A stretch of 64,000 nucleotides of DNA from Sphingopyxis terrae subsp. terrae NBRC 15098 (GCF_001598815.1 NZ_BCZQ01000018.1:62001-126000); one strand, 5' to 3'; numbered from the stretch's first letter, positions 8,381 to 17,291 are shown. The notes: a model not told the origin generated them from the letters alone. Numbers and translations: made by a program.

Positions 8381-8427
8381 GCACCTTCAGTCCGTCCACT
8401 GGTTTGCGACCCAAAAACTGAAGGTGC
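8381..8427. repeat. 11-bp inverted repeat upstream of the AraC regulator gene
   Basis: GCACCTTCAGT (8381-8391) and its exact complement ACTGAAGGTGC (8417-8427) flank 25 bases. The pair sits 68 bases before the AraC-type gene at 8495, so it could be a regulator-binding pair or a second hairpin after the hydrolase. Confidence 0.45.
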
Positions 8428-8494
8428 GATTTAACCATAGATTTGGCCTATATTGCAGGCTTTCAGATTCTCCCGCATTCGGCATATTCGCTGG

Positions 8495-9292
8495 ATGAAC
8501 GCGGGAGAAGTCAGGGCAATCGCCAAGGTCGACCGGATCGACGGCCCGAGCAGTTGGACGGTGTCTGGCAATTGTCACATGCTGATCCTTTACGAAGCGG
8601 GCAGCTACCACTGGCTTGAAACATGGCTCGACGGACGGCGGACATCGCTGGGCGATCCGATCCCCGGCGAAATGTGGCTGGCGCCCTTCGGTCACGAATA
8701 TCGTGCGACGGCGCAGGGCGGCGCGGTGCGGAGCATCGAGGTCGAAATTCCGCATCACCGGCTCGCCGTTTCGCCCCATGCGCGGGCGATCGCGGGGCAT
8801 GATGATCCGGCGATGGCGGCTCTCGCCCGCGCGCTCGCGGCGGGCGATGCCGAGGCGGGCGACGCCCTGATCGCCGCGATCGCCGAACGGCTCGCGACCA
8901 CGGCGACGCTTCCGGTGCAGCCGGGCATCGCGCGCCGTATCGACGATCTGATGCGCTATATCCAGAAGGGTCTCGAGACCCAGCTGTCGGTCCACGAGCT
9001 TGCCGAGGAAGCGGGCATGTCGGTCAATAATCTGATCGTCCAGTTCGCGCGCGCGACAGGCCGGACGCCGGCGCAATATGTGCTGCACCAGCGGTTGCGT
9101 CGTGCCTGCTGGTTCCTGCTCAACCGGCCGCTGAGCGTCGCCGAAATCGCCTTTGCAACCGGCTTTTCGAGTCACGCGCATCTTTGTGCTGTGTTTCGGC
9201 GCAGGCTTGCTATGTCTCCCGGCCAGTGGCGCAAACTTATGAAGGGGAGGGCAAGCGTCGATGGCGAGGACCAATCTGTTTCGGGCGCGTGA
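8495..9292 (+). CDS. AraC-family transcriptional regulator
   Basis: The protein has 265 residues from the ATG at 8495; a TTG at 8453 would add 14 residues. The N-terminal 150 residues form a cupin-like sensor region (WLDGRRTSLGDPIPGEMWLAP). The C-terminal 100 residues carry the two AraC helix-turn-helix units: LSVHELAEEAGMSVNNLIVQF, then PLSVAEIAFATGFSSHAHLCA followed by VFRRRLAMSPGQWRK. Its 3' end overlaps the ltrA-like gene by 32 bases, so the two are probably co-transcribed and the regulator may control that gene. The effector is unknown. Confidence 0.88.
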   Translation: MNAGEVRAIAKVDRIDGPSSWTVSGNCHMLILYEAGSYHWLETWLDGRRTSLGDPIPGEMWLAPFGHEYRATAQGGAVRSIEVEIPHHRLAVSPHARAIAGHDDPAMAALARALAAGDAEAGDALIAAIAERLATTATLPVQPGIARRIDDLMRYIQKGLETQLSVHELAEEAGMSVNNLIVQFARATGRTPAQYVLHQRLRRACWFLLNRPLSVAEIAFATGFSSHAHLCAVFRRRLAMSPGQWRKLMKGRASVDGEDQSVSGA

Positions 9293-10487
9293 CGCGCACG
9301 GCCATGCGCCGGTCACCTATATCGAGCTGTTCTTCGACCTCGTTTTCGTCTTCGCGATAACCCAGCTTTCGCACGGTCTGCTCGCGCATCTGTCGCTGAT
9401 GGGGGCGTTGCAGGCGCTGATCCTGCTGTTCGCGGTCTGGTGGGTGTGGATTTACACGACCTGGGTTGCGAACTGGCTCAACCCCGACCGCGCCAATGTC
9501 CGCCTAATGCTGATCCTGCTGATGCTCGCGGGGCTCGCGCTGTCGAGCGCCATTCCCTATGCCTTCGGCAAGAATGGCTGGCTGTTCGCCGCGGCCTATT
9601 GTTCGATGCAATTGGGGCGGTCGCTTTATGTCGTCTGGGCAAGCTGGGGGATCCACGACGGGCGCGCCCGCAATTTCGCGCGCATCGCCTTCTGGTCGCT
9701 GCTCACCCTGCCCCTGTGGATCGCGGGCAGCTTCGCGGATGCCGAGGTGCGGATGCTGTGCTGGGCGGCGGCGCTCGCCATCGAATATGCCGGTCCCTTC
9801 GCTTTTTTTGCGACGCCCGGGCTGGGCCGGTCGAACGCGGCCGACTGGGACATCGCCGGGGCGCATATGGCCGAACGCTGCGCGCTGTTCATCATCATTG
9901 CGCTGGGCGAGGGGGTGCTCGTCACCGGGGCGACCTTTGCAACGTTGCCGCAGGACGCGCTCCACTGGACGGCTTTCGCGACCTGCTTTCTCGGCAGCGC
10001 GGCGCTGTGGTGGCTCTATTTCGACACCGGCGCGGTGCGCGGGAGCAAGCTGATCGAGGCGAGCGGCGACGCCGGGCTGCTCGCGCGCAATGCCTATACC
10101 TATTGGCATATCCCGATCGTCGCGGGGCTCGTCGTCTCTGCGGTCGCCGACGAAATGCTGCTCGCCCACGCCAAGGGGCATATCGAGCCGGCCTATCTCG
10201 CCGTTGCCGTCGGCGGCGCGCTGCTCTTCCTCGTCGGCAATATGGGGTTCAAGCGCGCGACGAACGATCGGCCGCTGCCGCCCTTTTCGCATATGCTCGG
10301 CTGCGCGCTGCTGCTCGCGATCGGCGCCGCGGCCTGGTTCGGCCATTGGCAGCCGCTGACGCTCGGCATGGGAATTTTCGGCGCGCTGTTGTTCACCGCG
10401 ATCTGGAAATGGGGATCGCTCAACGGCGGCTGGCAGCGCTGGGCGCCGGGACTTGGCCGGCTATTCGGCGCCGATCCCGATGCCTAG
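9261..10487 (+). CDS. ltrA: Low temperature requirement protein A (LtrA) family membrane protein
   Basis: The protein has 408 residues, with GGGGAGGG upstream and an ATG at 9261 inside the end of the AraC gene. The signature PVTYIELFFDLVFVFAITQL is the LtrA family opening. About twelve hydrophobic segments follow, including LMLILLMLAGLALSS, CALFIIIALGEGVLVTG (the conserved E-G helix) and YTYWHIPIVAGLVVSAV. LtrA was named from a Listeria mutant that failed to grow in the cold; its biochemical role is unknown. Integral inner-membrane location is clear. The overlap with the regulator suggests controlled expression. Confidence 0.88.
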   Translation: MARTNLFRARDAHGHAPVTYIELFFDLVFVFAITQLSHGLLAHLSLMGALQALILLFAVWWVWIYTTWVANWLNPDRANVRLMLILLMLAGLALSSAIPYAFGKNGWLFAAAYCSMQLGRSLYVVWASWGIHDGRARNFARIAFWSLLTLPLWIAGSFADAEVRMLCWAAALAIEYAGPFAFFATPGLGRSNAADWDIAGAHMAERCALFIIIALGEGVLVTGATFATLPQDALHWTAFATCFLGSAALWWLYFDTGAVRGSKLIEASGDAGLLARNAYTYWHIPIVAGLVVSAVADEMLLAHAKGHIEPAYLAVAVGGALLFLVGNMGFKRATNDRPLPPFSHMLGCALLLAIGAAAWFGHWQPLTLGMGIFGALLFTAIWKWGSLNGGWQRWAPGLGRLFGADPDA

Positions 10488-10511
10488 CCGGATGTTTCAG
10501 GGGAGGAATCC

Positions 10512-10763
10512 ATGTCGCACACCATGATCATGCTCATCGCCGCGCTGGCCCTGCTGGTCCTGCTGCGCCTGTCCATTCGCGACGCCGCCCGCGCGACCCG
10601 GCTGTTTCTGATCCTGTGGTTGGTCGTATCGGTCGCCAATCTGCTCTTCGGCGTGCTTTCGGCCGGCTATGGCTGGGACGAGGAGGCGATGGTGTGGCTG
10701 CTCGTCTTCGGCGTCCCCGCGGCGTTCGCGCTGATCACACAGCGGTTCAGGGTGCGGGGTTGA
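10512..10763 (+). CDS. Small two-helix membrane protein, unknown function
   Basis: The protein has 83 residues, with GGGGAGGA about 5 bases before the ATG at 10512. Three hydrophobic stretches are visible: MIMLIAALALLVLLRL, LFLILWLVVSVANLLFGVL and MVWLLVFGVPAAFALI. It therefore has two or three membrane helices and almost no soluble part. It follows ltrA by 24 bases and is probably in that operon. Its last 17 bases overlap the end of the convergent gene at 10747-11178. I recognise no family. Confidence 0.65.
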   Translation: MSHTMIMLIAALALLVLLRLSIRDAARATRLFLILWLVVSVANLLFGVLSAGYGWDEEAMVWLLVFGVPAAFALITQRFRVRG

Positions 10764-11178
10764 TCAAACAGCCGTTGGCACCGGCATAGCGTGCGCTGCG
10801 CGACGCGAGCAGCGGCACGCTGCCCGTCACCGTCTTCGTCGCCGGATCGTCGCTGAGTGACACCAGTTCCATGCCGGGCTCGAAGTCCGTCTGGCAACTG
10901 TCGAGGCTGCGTCCCTGGACATAGCGGCACGAGCAACCGACGCGCGCGGCATAGGCCGAGCCGAGTTCGGCCTGCGCCTTGAACGACGGAAATTGCCAGA
11001 TCAGGAAGATCAGCAACAGGACGCCGAACCCCGCAGCCCATGGCAGGCAGCCGCCCCAGCGGCTCGCTCCGCGCCTGCGGCCGTGCAGGCGGCGCGGCAC
11101 TTCCGGGCGCTCGCCGGTCGGCGTCGGCGCCGCAGCAGGTTCGCCCGTTGCCGTTTCGGGTGGGTTGGTGTTACTCAC
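10747..11178 (-). CDS. Membrane-anchored protein with Pro-rich N-terminus and Cys-containing outer domain, unknown
   Basis: The protein has 143 residues from a GTG at 11178. A Pro/Arg-rich cytoplasmic tail (residues 1-45) leads to one membrane helix, AAGFGVLLLIFLIWQF, then an outer domain with CSCRYVQGRSLDSC and a lone late Cys (NGCLINP). The three-to-four Cys arrangement suggests disulfides in the periplasm. Codon use matches the neighbours. It converges on the small membrane protein gene, overlapping by 17 bases, and its start codon is only 8 bases from that of the divergent serine hydrolase. I recognise no family. Confidence 0.65.
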   Translation of the reverse strand: MSNTNPPETATGEPAAAPTPTGERPEVPRRLHGRRRGASRWGGCLPWAAGFGVLLLIFLIWQFPSFKAQAELGSAYAARVGCSCRYVQGRSLDSCQTDFEPGMELVSLSDDPATKTVTGSVPLLASRSARYAGANGCLINPAP

Positions 11179-11186
11179 GGGCAGCC

Positions 11187-12344
11187 ATGATCACGAAAAA
11201 ACTCCTGCTGGCAAGTGCCGCGCTCGCGCTCCTGGGGGGCTGGTCGCTCACGCACGCCGCCGGGCAGGGCAGCATGGCGCCGCCCGCACCGGCGCCGCGG
11301 CTGGGCGCATCGCTCGACGATGTCGTGCCGGTCGCTGCGTCGCCCGCGCTCCCGGCGCTCGATCCGGTGGTGAAGGCGAAGGCCGATGCGCTGTTCGACG
11401 ATGCCGGCGATATCGGCGAGACGCGCGCGCTGTTGGTCCTGCGCGACGGCAAGCCGATCTACGAACGCTATGGCGCCGGCTTCGGCCCCGATACCAAGCT
11501 TATCAGCTGGTCGATGGCCAAGAGTATTACGGCCGTGCTGACCGGCTTTCTGGTCGCCGATGGCCAATTGTCGCTCGATGGCCCAGCGCCGGTCGCGGCG
11601 TGGCAACGCAGCGGCGATCCGCGCGGCACGATCACGCTCAGGGATCTGCTGCACATGTCATCGGGCCTCGAGCATGTCGAGGAAGGCGACCCGGTTTGGC
11701 GCGGCGACACGGTCGACATGCTGTTCGGCAAGGGGGCGCAGGATATGGCCGCCTTTGCCGAGGGCAAGCCCGCGATCGCCAAACCGGGCGAAGTCTTCAA
11801 CTATAGTTCGGCGACCAGCGTCATCCTTGCCGATATCCTGACCGATGCGCTGACCCCGTCGTCGAACCCCGACGCTCGGCGCGACGCGATGCTCGATTTC
11901 ATCCACGGCCGCCTGACCGAGCCGCTCGGCATGACCAGCCTGACCCCCGAATTCGACGCGCATGGCACGATGGTCGGCGGATCGATCATGCACGCAACCG
12001 CACGCGATTATGCGAAGTTCGGCGAATTCCTGCGCAATCATGGGGTTGCGAACGGCCAGCGGTTGCTCCCCGAAACCTGGATGCGCTTCATGCTGACGCC
12101 GTCGCCCAACGATGCCGGCTATGGCGGGCACATCTGGCTCAACCGGGCGCGGCCCGCGGGCGTGGGGGCGGCGCTATGGCCCGATCGCGGGCCGAACGAC
12201 CTGTTCGCCTGCATCGGGCATCAGGGGCAATATATCATCGTGTCGCCGTCTCAGCGGATCACGATGGTGCGGCTCGGCATAACGAAGGACAAGCAGTTCC
12301 CGGCGCTCCGCCGCCATCTCGCCGATCTGACTGCCGCGCTCTAA
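11187..12344 (+). CDS. Exported serine hydrolase of the beta-lactamase class C fold
   Basis: The protein has 385 residues from the ATG at 11187. The signal peptide is MITKKLLLASAALALLGG followed by WSLTHAA. The SxxK nucleophile motif is SWSMAKS near residue 110, the second motif is YSS in FNYSSATS, and a late Gly-rich strand GHQGQYIIVSP replaces KTG. This fold serves penicillin-binding proteins, DD-peptidases, esterases and lactamases. The size and motif spacing match periplasmic esterase-like members (PF00144), so antibiotic hydrolysis should not be assumed. It stands alone, divergent from the membrane-anchored protein. Confidence 0.85.
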   Translation: MITKKLLLASAALALLGGWSLTHAAGQGSMAPPAPAPRLGASLDDVVPVAASPALPALDPVVKAKADALFDDAGDIGETRALLVLRDGKPIYERYGAGFGPDTKLISWSMAKSITAVLTGFLVADGQLSLDGPAPVAAWQRSGDPRGTITLRDLLHMSSGLEHVEEGDPVWRGDTVDMLFGKGAQDMAAFAEGKPAIAKPGEVFNYSSATSVILADILTDALTPSSNPDARRDAMLDFIHGRLTEPLGMTSLTPEFDAHGTMVGGSIMHATARDYAKFGEFLRNHGVANGQRLLPETWMRFMLTPSPNDAGYGGHIWLNRARPAGVGAALWPDRGPNDLFACIGHQGQYIIVSPSQRITMVRLGITKDKQFPALRRHLADLTAAL

Positions 12345-12362
12345 GGCGCTACGCCGCGATCG

Positions 12363-13178
12363 TCAGAGCAGGAATTCGCCGGTCAGCGTCGTGACGCAGC
12401 GACCCGAAAGCTCGACCTGATCGCCGTCGATATGACAGCCGACTCGCCCACCGCGCTCGCTCGCCTGCCAGGCGGTAAAGCGGTCGCGCGCCAGTCGGCG
12501 CGTCCAATAAGGGGTAAGGACGCAGTGCGCCGACCCGGTGACGGGATCTTCATCGATCCCCGCGCTTGGCACGAACACGCGGCTCACGACATCGGCGCCT
12601 GCTGGGTCGCCCGCGCCGTCGGCGGTGGCGATCGCCTGTACGTCGCCCAGCGCCTTGAGCGCCGCCATGTCGGGCGCCAGCGCGCGCACCTCGCGCGGAT
12701 CAGCATAGACCAGCAGCGCATAGCGCCCGTCATGCCACAGCGTTTCGAGCGGCGACCCGCCGACCGCGGCTGCGATCTTTGCCAGCGGCTTGGGTTCGGG
12801 GCGATAGGCGGGCAGGCGCATGCGATATCCGTCCTCGTCATCGCGCGCGACAACGAGGATGCCCGCGTGGCGCGTGCGAAAACGCATGTCGCCGCGCCAC
12901 TGGGCGGTGGTCAGCAGCACATGTCCGCTCGCCAGCGTCGCGTGGCCGCACAGAGCGACCTCTTGCTTGGGCGTGAACCAGCGCAGTTCGTAATCGGCCT
13001 CGCTCGTTTCGTCGGGAACGACGAAGGCGGTTTCGGACAGATTATTCTCCGCCGCGATCGCCTGAAGCATCGCGTCGCTCATCCACTCATCAAGCGGCAT
13101 GACGGCCGCCGGATTGCCCTCGAACGCCCGCTCGGCAAAGGCGTCGACGCGCGTGATCGGCAGGCGGCGCCAGCTCAT
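12363..13178 (-). CDS. PhzF-family isomerase-like protein
   Basis: The protein has 271 residues. [23 protein letters not shown] and the catalytic Glu in NNLSETAFV (near residue 47) mark the PhzF/DapF-like double fold; [14 protein letters not shown] and [18 protein letters not shown] are the two other conserved loops. PhzF isomerises a phenazine precursor, but stand-alone homologues are widespread and mostly of unknown substrate; no other phenazine gene is near. It overlaps pdxH by 4 bases and is the second gene of that pair. Confidence 0.88.
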   Translation of the reverse strand: MSWRRLPITRVDAFAERAFEGNPAAVMPLDEWMSDAMLQAIAAENNLSETAFVVPDETSEADYELRWFTPKQEVALCGHATLASGHVLLTTAQWRGDMRFRTRHAGILVVARDDEDGYRMRLPAYRPEPKPLAKIAAAVGGSPLETLWHDGRYALLVYADPREVRALAPDMAALKALGDVQAIATADGAGDPAGADVVSRVFVPSAGIDEDPVTGSAHCVLTPYWTRRLARDRFTAWQASERGGRVGCHIDGDQVELSGRCVTTLTGEFLL

Positions 13179-13756
13179 GGGTAGAGCAGTCCGCTCGTCC
13201 AGCCATCGCCCGCGCGCACGAACAACGTGCGTTCGTGCAGGCGATGCGCCCGGTCCTGCCAGAATTCGATTCGCTCGGGCGTCACGCGCCAGCCCGACCA
13301 GCGGGGCGGACGCGGCACGTCCTGCCCTTCGAAGCGCGCCTGCATTTCGGCAAAGCGGCTTTCGAAGCTTTCACGCGCGTCGAGCGGACGCGACTGCTGG
13401 CTGGCCCAGGCGCCGAGCTGGCTGTCGCGGCTGCGCGTCGCGAAATAGGCATCAGCGGTTGCGTCGTCGACGGTCGATACCGGGCCTTCGATGCGAATCT
13501 GTCGGCGCAGCGACTTCCAGTGAAAGAGCAGGGCGACATGCGGGTTCGCCGCAAGCTCGCCGCCCTTGCGGCTGTCGAGATTGGTGTAGAAGACGAACCC
13601 GTCGGGGCCATGCCCTTTTAGCAGGACCATCCGCACCGACGGATGGCCGTCCGCCGTCGCGGTCGCCAGCGCCATCGCATTGCTGTCATTGGGTTCACTC
13701 GCGCGTGCCTCGCCATACCATAGGTCGAATAGCGCGAAAGGATCGGTCGTCGTCAT
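13175..13756 (-). CDS. pdxH: Pyridoxamine 5'-phosphate oxidase
   Basis: The protein has 193 residues, slightly shorter than E. coli PdxH. It uses FMN and oxygen to turn pyridoxine or pyridoxamine 5'-phosphate into pyridoxal 5'-phosphate. Conserved parts are [39 protein letters not shown], the substrate-binding [14 protein letters not shown], and the C-terminal [18 protein letters not shown] followed by AHRLHER. It is the first gene of a two-gene unit with the PhzF-like gene (4-base overlap) and is divergent from the dnaJ-like gene. Confidence 0.93.
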   Translation of the reverse strand: MTTTDPFALFDLWYGEARASEPNDSNAMALATATADGHPSVRMVLLKGHGPDGFVFYTNLDSRKGGELAANPHVALLFHWKSLRRQIRIEGPVSTVDDATADAYFATRSRDSQLGAWASQQSRPLDARESFESRFAEMQARFEGQDVPRPPRWSGWRVTPERIEFWQDRAHRLHERTLFVRAGDGWTSGLLYP

Positions 13757-13807
13757 GCCGGCTCAATACTCCGCGTCGCGCCTCTGGTCGAGCAAAAGCG
13801 TCGGGAA

Positions 13808-13836
13808 CTTGACCCTCTGCGCAGCCATTACCACAT
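13808..13836 (+). promoter_or_regulatory. Candidate RpoH (sigma-32) promoter of the dnaJ-like gene
   Basis: CTTGAC at 13808-13813 is followed after exactly 17 bases by CCACAT at 13831-13836. Heat-shock promoters of alphaproteobacteria have a CTTGAA/C -35 box and a CCANNT -10 box at this spacing. Transcription would start near 13843, giving a leader of about 45 bases. The fit with a chaperone gene supports the call. Confidence 0.5.
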
Positions 13837-13888
13837 GGCGCGCAATCGGCCCTTCACGGCCAGTCACTTATCGGGCTACAGGAGACAG

Positions 13889-14821
13889 ATGGCAGATCCC
13901 TATTCCACCCTCGGCGTGGCGAAAAACGCGAGCGAAGCGGAAATCAAATCCGCTTATCGCAAGCTTGCAAAAGAGCTGCATCCCGACCGGAACAAGGAAA
14001 ATCCGAAGGCGTCGGAGAAATTCTCCGACGTCACGAAAGCCTATGACCTGTTGTCCGACAAGGAAAAGCGCGCGCAGTTCGATCGCGGCGAAATTGATGC
14101 AGAGGGCAATCCCGCCATGCCGTTCGGTTTCGGCGGTGGCGGCGGCGGCTTTCGGGGCGACCCGCGCGGCGGGCCGCAGGGGGGTTTCGGCGGTTTTGGT
14201 GGCGAGGGCGCCGACTTTGGCGACATATTTGAAGGCCTGTTCGGCGGTCGCGGTGGTGGCGGCGGATTTGGTTTCGGCGGGGGACGCAGCGCACCGCCGC
14301 AAAAAGGCGCCAATGTCGCCTATCGGCTGAGCGTTTCGTTCGTCGACGCGGCGACCCAGGCGATGCAGCGGATTACGCTTGCCGATGGCAAGACCATCGA
14401 CCTCAAGCTGCCGGCCGGGGTCGAAACCGGAACGCAGATGCGCCTTGCGGGCAAGGGGCAGCCGGGCCCCGGAGGCAATGGCGACGGCATCGTGACGATC
14501 AGCGTCAAGGATCATCCCTTCTACGAACGCGAGGGCGACAATATCCGGCTCGACTTGCCGATCACGCTGAACGAAGCGGTCAAGGGTGCGAAGATCAAGG
14601 TGCCGACCGTCGACGGACCGGTGATGTTGTCGATCCCCGCGGGTTCCTCGTCGGGCAAGGTGATGCGCCTCAAGGGCAAGGGGTTCAGCAGCAAGGGCGG
14701 CGGCCGCGGCGACCAGCTCGTCCGGTTGATGGTGGACATTCCTTCGGGCGACACCGCGCTCGAAAAGGCGCTCGAAGGCTGGACCGACACGCGGCCGGTG
14801 CGGGCCGATCTTGGCGTGTGA
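13889..14821 (+). CDS. DnaJ/CbpA-type co-chaperone (type II, no zinc finger)
   Basis: The protein has 310 residues, with AGGAGA before the ATG at 13889. Residues 3-70 are a J domain with HPD at 31-33 (KELHPDRNKENPKASEKF). Residues 80-145 are a long Gly/Phe-rich linker. The remainder is the beta-sandwich substrate-binding pair (RITLADGKTIDLKLPAGVE, LPITLNEAVKGAKIKVPTVDG). The four CxxCxGxG repeats of classical DnaJ are absent, so this is a CbpA-like partner of DnaK. A likely heat-shock promoter lies upstream. The next gene begins 3 bases after the stop, suggesting an operon. Confidence 0.9.
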   Translation: MADPYSTLGVAKNASEAEIKSAYRKLAKELHPDRNKENPKASEKFSDVTKAYDLLSDKEKRAQFDRGEIDAEGNPAMPFGFGGGGGGFRGDPRGGPQGGFGGFGGEGADFGDIFEGLFGGRGGGGGFGFGGGRSAPPQKGANVAYRLSVSFVDAATQAMQRITLADGKTIDLKLPAGVETGTQMRLAGKGQPGPGGNGDGIVTISVKDHPFYEREGDNIRLDLPITLNEAVKGAKIKVPTVDGPVMLSIPAGSSSGKVMRLKGKGFSSKGGGRGDQLVRLMVDIPSGDTALEKALEGWTDTRPVRADLGV

Positions 14822-14824
14822 TGC

Positions 14825-15901
14825 GTGGTTGAACGTCCCGGGCAGCAAGACGCCGCAGCGCTCGAACGTCAGGTCGCCGAAGAGGTCGGCAGGGAATTTC
14901 TGGCCGAAGGCCACTCGCCCCATTCGCCCGAGGCACGCGCCGAGCGCGCCAAGCGCATGCACCTGCGCGGGCGGGCACAGGGCGTCATCGAACGCGGACG
15001 CGAAACGCTCGGCCCCGGGACACGCATCTTTCGTGTCGCGCGCCGGGTGGTGGTCGGCACCTATACCGACGGGTTCATCCACGCTGGCAATCTTGCCTAT
15101 CTTGCGCTGATCGCGCTCTTTCCCTTCTTCATCCTGCTCGCCGCGGTGCTCAGTCTCGTGGGCGGCGCTTATGGCAGCGAGCGGGCGATCGAAGCGGTCT
15201 TTTCGACGATGCCGCCATCGGTTGCGCGCGCGCTCGCGGGGCCGATCGCAGAGGTAATGAGCGCGCGGACGGGCATTTTCCTCTGGCTCGGCGCGCTCGT
15301 CGCGCTGTGGACCGTCGGCAGCCTGATCGAAACGATCCGCGACATCTTGCGCCGCGCCTACGGCACCCATTTTTCCAAGGGCTTTTTCCACTATCGGCTG
15401 GTGTCGATCGGCATCGTCACCGGTGCGGTCGTGCTGATGCTGATTTCGTTCAGCATGCAGGTGCTGATCGTTGGCATCGAACAGTTCGTCGAGCGCGTCC
15501 TGCCCTCTGCCTATCAGTCGGCGGGCGTCGTCGCCATTTCGCGCGGCGTATCGGGGCTGGGGCTGTTCGCCGCCATCTATTTTCTCTTCCTGTCGCTGAC
15601 GCCGTCGAAATATCGCGGGCGACAATTTCCCAAATGGCCCGGCGCGCTCTTCACCACCCTGTGGTGGATGGCGGTCACCCTGGCGCTTCCGCCTTTGCTC
15701 GCCAGCCTGTTCCGCTATGACGCGACCTACGGCAGCCTTGCCGGCGTCATGATCGCGCTGTTCTTTTTCTACCTCGTCGGATTGGGTATGGTGATCGGCG
15801 CCGAACTCAATGCAGCGCTCGTCGAGGTTGAGGATTTGGGCCACGACGCTATTGGGCGCGTCGACGATATTGTGGTCGGTAACGACAAGACCGGAGAATG
15901 A
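14825..15901 (+). CDS. YihY/virulence factor BrkB family inner-membrane protein
   Basis: The protein has 358 residues from a GTG at 14825, directly after the dnaJ-like stop. A charged N-terminal tail of about 80 residues precedes six membrane segments, including AGNLAYLALIALFPFFILLAAVLS (here split for length: AYLALIALFPFFILLAAVLS), GIFLWLGALVALWTVG and MIALFFFYLVGLGMVIG. The YihY hallmark LAYLALIALFPFF and the late GAELNAALVE are present. Members were once called ribonuclease BN by mistake; the true role is unknown. It lies upstream of fabI with one base between stop and ATG. Confidence 0.87.
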   Translation: MVERPGQQDAAALERQVAEEVGREFLAEGHSPHSPEARAERAKRMHLRGRAQGVIERGRETLGPGTRIFRVARRVVVGTYTDGFIHAGNLAYLALIALFPFFILLAAVLSLVGGAYGSERAIEAVFSTMPPSVARALAGPIAEVMSARTGIFLWLGALVALWTVGSLIETIRDILRRAYGTHFSKGFFHYRLVSIGIVTGAVVLMLISFSMQVLIVGIEQFVERVLPSAYQSAGVVAISRGVSGLGLFAAIYFLFLSLTPSKYRGRQFPKWPGALFTTLWWMAVTLALPPLLASLFRYDATYGSLAGVMIALFFFYLVGLGMVIGAELNAALVEVEDLGHDAIGRVDDIVVGNDKTGE

Positions 15902-15902
15902 C

Positions 15903-16727
15903 ATGGGGCTGATGAAGGGAAAGCGCGGGCTGATCATGGGGCTTGCGAACGACAAGTCGCTTGCCTGGGGCATCGCGAAGGCCCTGCATGCGCAGGGCGC
16001 GGAACTTGCCATTTCCTATCAGGGCGAGGTGATGGAAAAGCGGGTGAAGCCGCTCGCCGACCAGCTCGGCTGCGATTTCCTGATCGATTGCGACGTCAGC
16101 GACATGGCCAATCTCGACCAGGCCTTTGCCACGCTCGCGGCGCGTTGGCCGACGATCGATTTCATCGTCCACGCGATCGGCTACACCAACAAAGAGGCGC
16201 TGCGCGGCGCCTATGCCGATGTCGGGCTCGAAGATTTTCTGATGACCATGAACATCAGCGTCTACAGCTTCACTGCGGTCGCCAAGCGCGCGGCGGCGAT
16301 GATGACGCCCTATGATCCCGAAACGGGGCAGGGGGGCGGCGCGATGCTGACGCTCAGCTATTATGGCGCCGAAAAGGTCATTCCGCATTACAATGTGATG
16401 GGCGTTGCGAAGTCGGCGCTTGAAACCAGTGTCAAATATCTCGCCAATGATTATGGGCCGCAGGGCATTCGCGTCAACGCGATCTCGGCGGGGCCGATCA
16501 AGACGCTGGCGGCGAGCGGGATCGGCGATTTCCGCCTGATCCTGAAGTGGAACGAATATAACGCGCCGCTGCGCCGCAATGTGACGATCGACGACGTCGG
16601 CGGCTCGGCACTCTATCTGCTCAGCGACCTGTCGAGCGGCGTCACCGGCGAAACGCATCATGTCGATGCGGGCTACCACACCATCGGCATGAAGCAGGAA
16701 GACGCGCCGGACATCGCGCTTGCCTGA
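15903..16727 (+). CDS. fabI: Enoyl-ACP reductase FabI (NADH-dependent)
   Basis: The protein has 274 residues. GLANDKSLAWGIAKAL near the N-terminus binds the cofactor, and Y163 and K170 (HYNVMGVAKSALE) form the YxxxxxxK catalytic pair typical of FabI, not the YxxxK of ordinary short-chain dehydrogenases. GIRVNAISAGPIKTLAASGI is the conserved loop near the substrate. FabI catalyses the last reduction of each fatty-acid elongation cycle and is the target of triclosan. The ATG at 15903 follows the YihY stop at once. Length and motifs are complete. Confidence 0.95.
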   Translation: MGLMKGKRGLIMGLANDKSLAWGIAKALHAQGAELAISYQGEVMEKRVKPLADQLGCDFLIDCDVSDMANLDQAFATLAARWPTIDFIVHAIGYTNKEALRGAYADVGLEDFLMTMNISVYSFTAVAKRAAAMMTPYDPETGQGGGAMLTLSYYGAEKVIPHYNVMGVAKSALETSVKYLANDYGPQGIRVNAISAGPIKTLAASGIGDFRLILKWNEYNAPLRRNVTIDDVGGSALYLLSDLSSGVTGETHHVDAGYHTIGMKQEDAPDIALA

Positions 16728-17250
16728 TGCAATCGCGGTCCGCCGCGCCCGCGCCAAGGACGCGGCGGCAATCGCGGCGGTGCATCGGGAGGCTTTCACC
16801 GCAACCGGCTTCGGCTATCAGGGCGAGGCCGAACTCGTCGCGATGATCGAGGCCGATGGCGATGCGCTCGTTTCGCTCGTTGCCGAGCGTGCTGGTACGG
16901 TCGCCGGGCATATCCTCTTCAGTCGCATGAGCGTGGTCGCGGACGGCCGGTCTCTTGCTGCGGCCGGACTCGCGCCGGTGGCTGTGCTTCCCGATTGGCA
17001 GGGGCAGGGCGTCGGCGGCCTGCTGATCCGCGGGGGACTCGCGGCGCTGCGCGATCAGGGGATAGCGTTGTGCGTCGTGCTTGGCGATCCGGCCTACTAT
17101 ACGCGCTTCGGCTTTTTCGCCGATCTTGCGGCGCGCTTCGCTTCGCCGTTCGCGGGCGAGCATCTGATGGCGATGATGCTCGATCCGGCGGCTGTCTGGC
17201 CGGTCGCGGGCCGGGCCGATTATGCCCCTGCCTTTGCGCGGATGGGCTGA
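16720..17250 (+). CDS. GNAT-family N-acetyltransferase (YhbS-like)
   Basis: The protein has 176 residues from a TTG at 16720 that overlaps the end of fabI by 8 bases; no ATG fits this frame nearby. The GNAT acetyl-CoA loop is LAPVAVLPDWQGQGVGGLLI (Q/RxxGxG/A pattern), preceded by VAGHILFSRMSVV and followed by VVLGDPAYYTRFGFF, which is the YhbS subgroup pattern. It transfers an acetyl group to an amine that cannot be named from sequence. It is probably translated by coupling with fabI. Confidence 0.85.
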   Translation: MPDAIAVRRARAKDAAAIAAVHREAFTATGFGYQGEAELVAMIEADGDALVSLVAERAGTVAGHILFSRMSVVADGRSLAAAGLAPVAVLPDWQGQGVGGLLIRGGLAALRDQGIALCVVLGDPAYYTRFGFFADLAARFASPFAGEHLMAMMLDPAAVWPVAGRADYAPAFARMG

Positions 17251-17291
17251 GCGCGCTTGAATTGCGGCGCGATTCCCGCCATCGGCGGGGC

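Noticed and set aside
11187-12344. Acquired beta-lactamase resistance gene
   Set aside because: The fold is shared with many esterases and peptidases; the KTG motif is not standard and there is no mobile context.
12363-13178. Phenazine biosynthesis locus
   Set aside because: Only a PhzF-like protein is present; no phzA-E or phzG cluster. The pdxH neighbour is an ordinary vitamin B6 gene.
13868-16012. A 714-codon minus-strand frame across the dnaJ-like, yihY and fabI genes
   Set aside because: It spans three well-identified genes on the opposite strand and has no recognisable domain.
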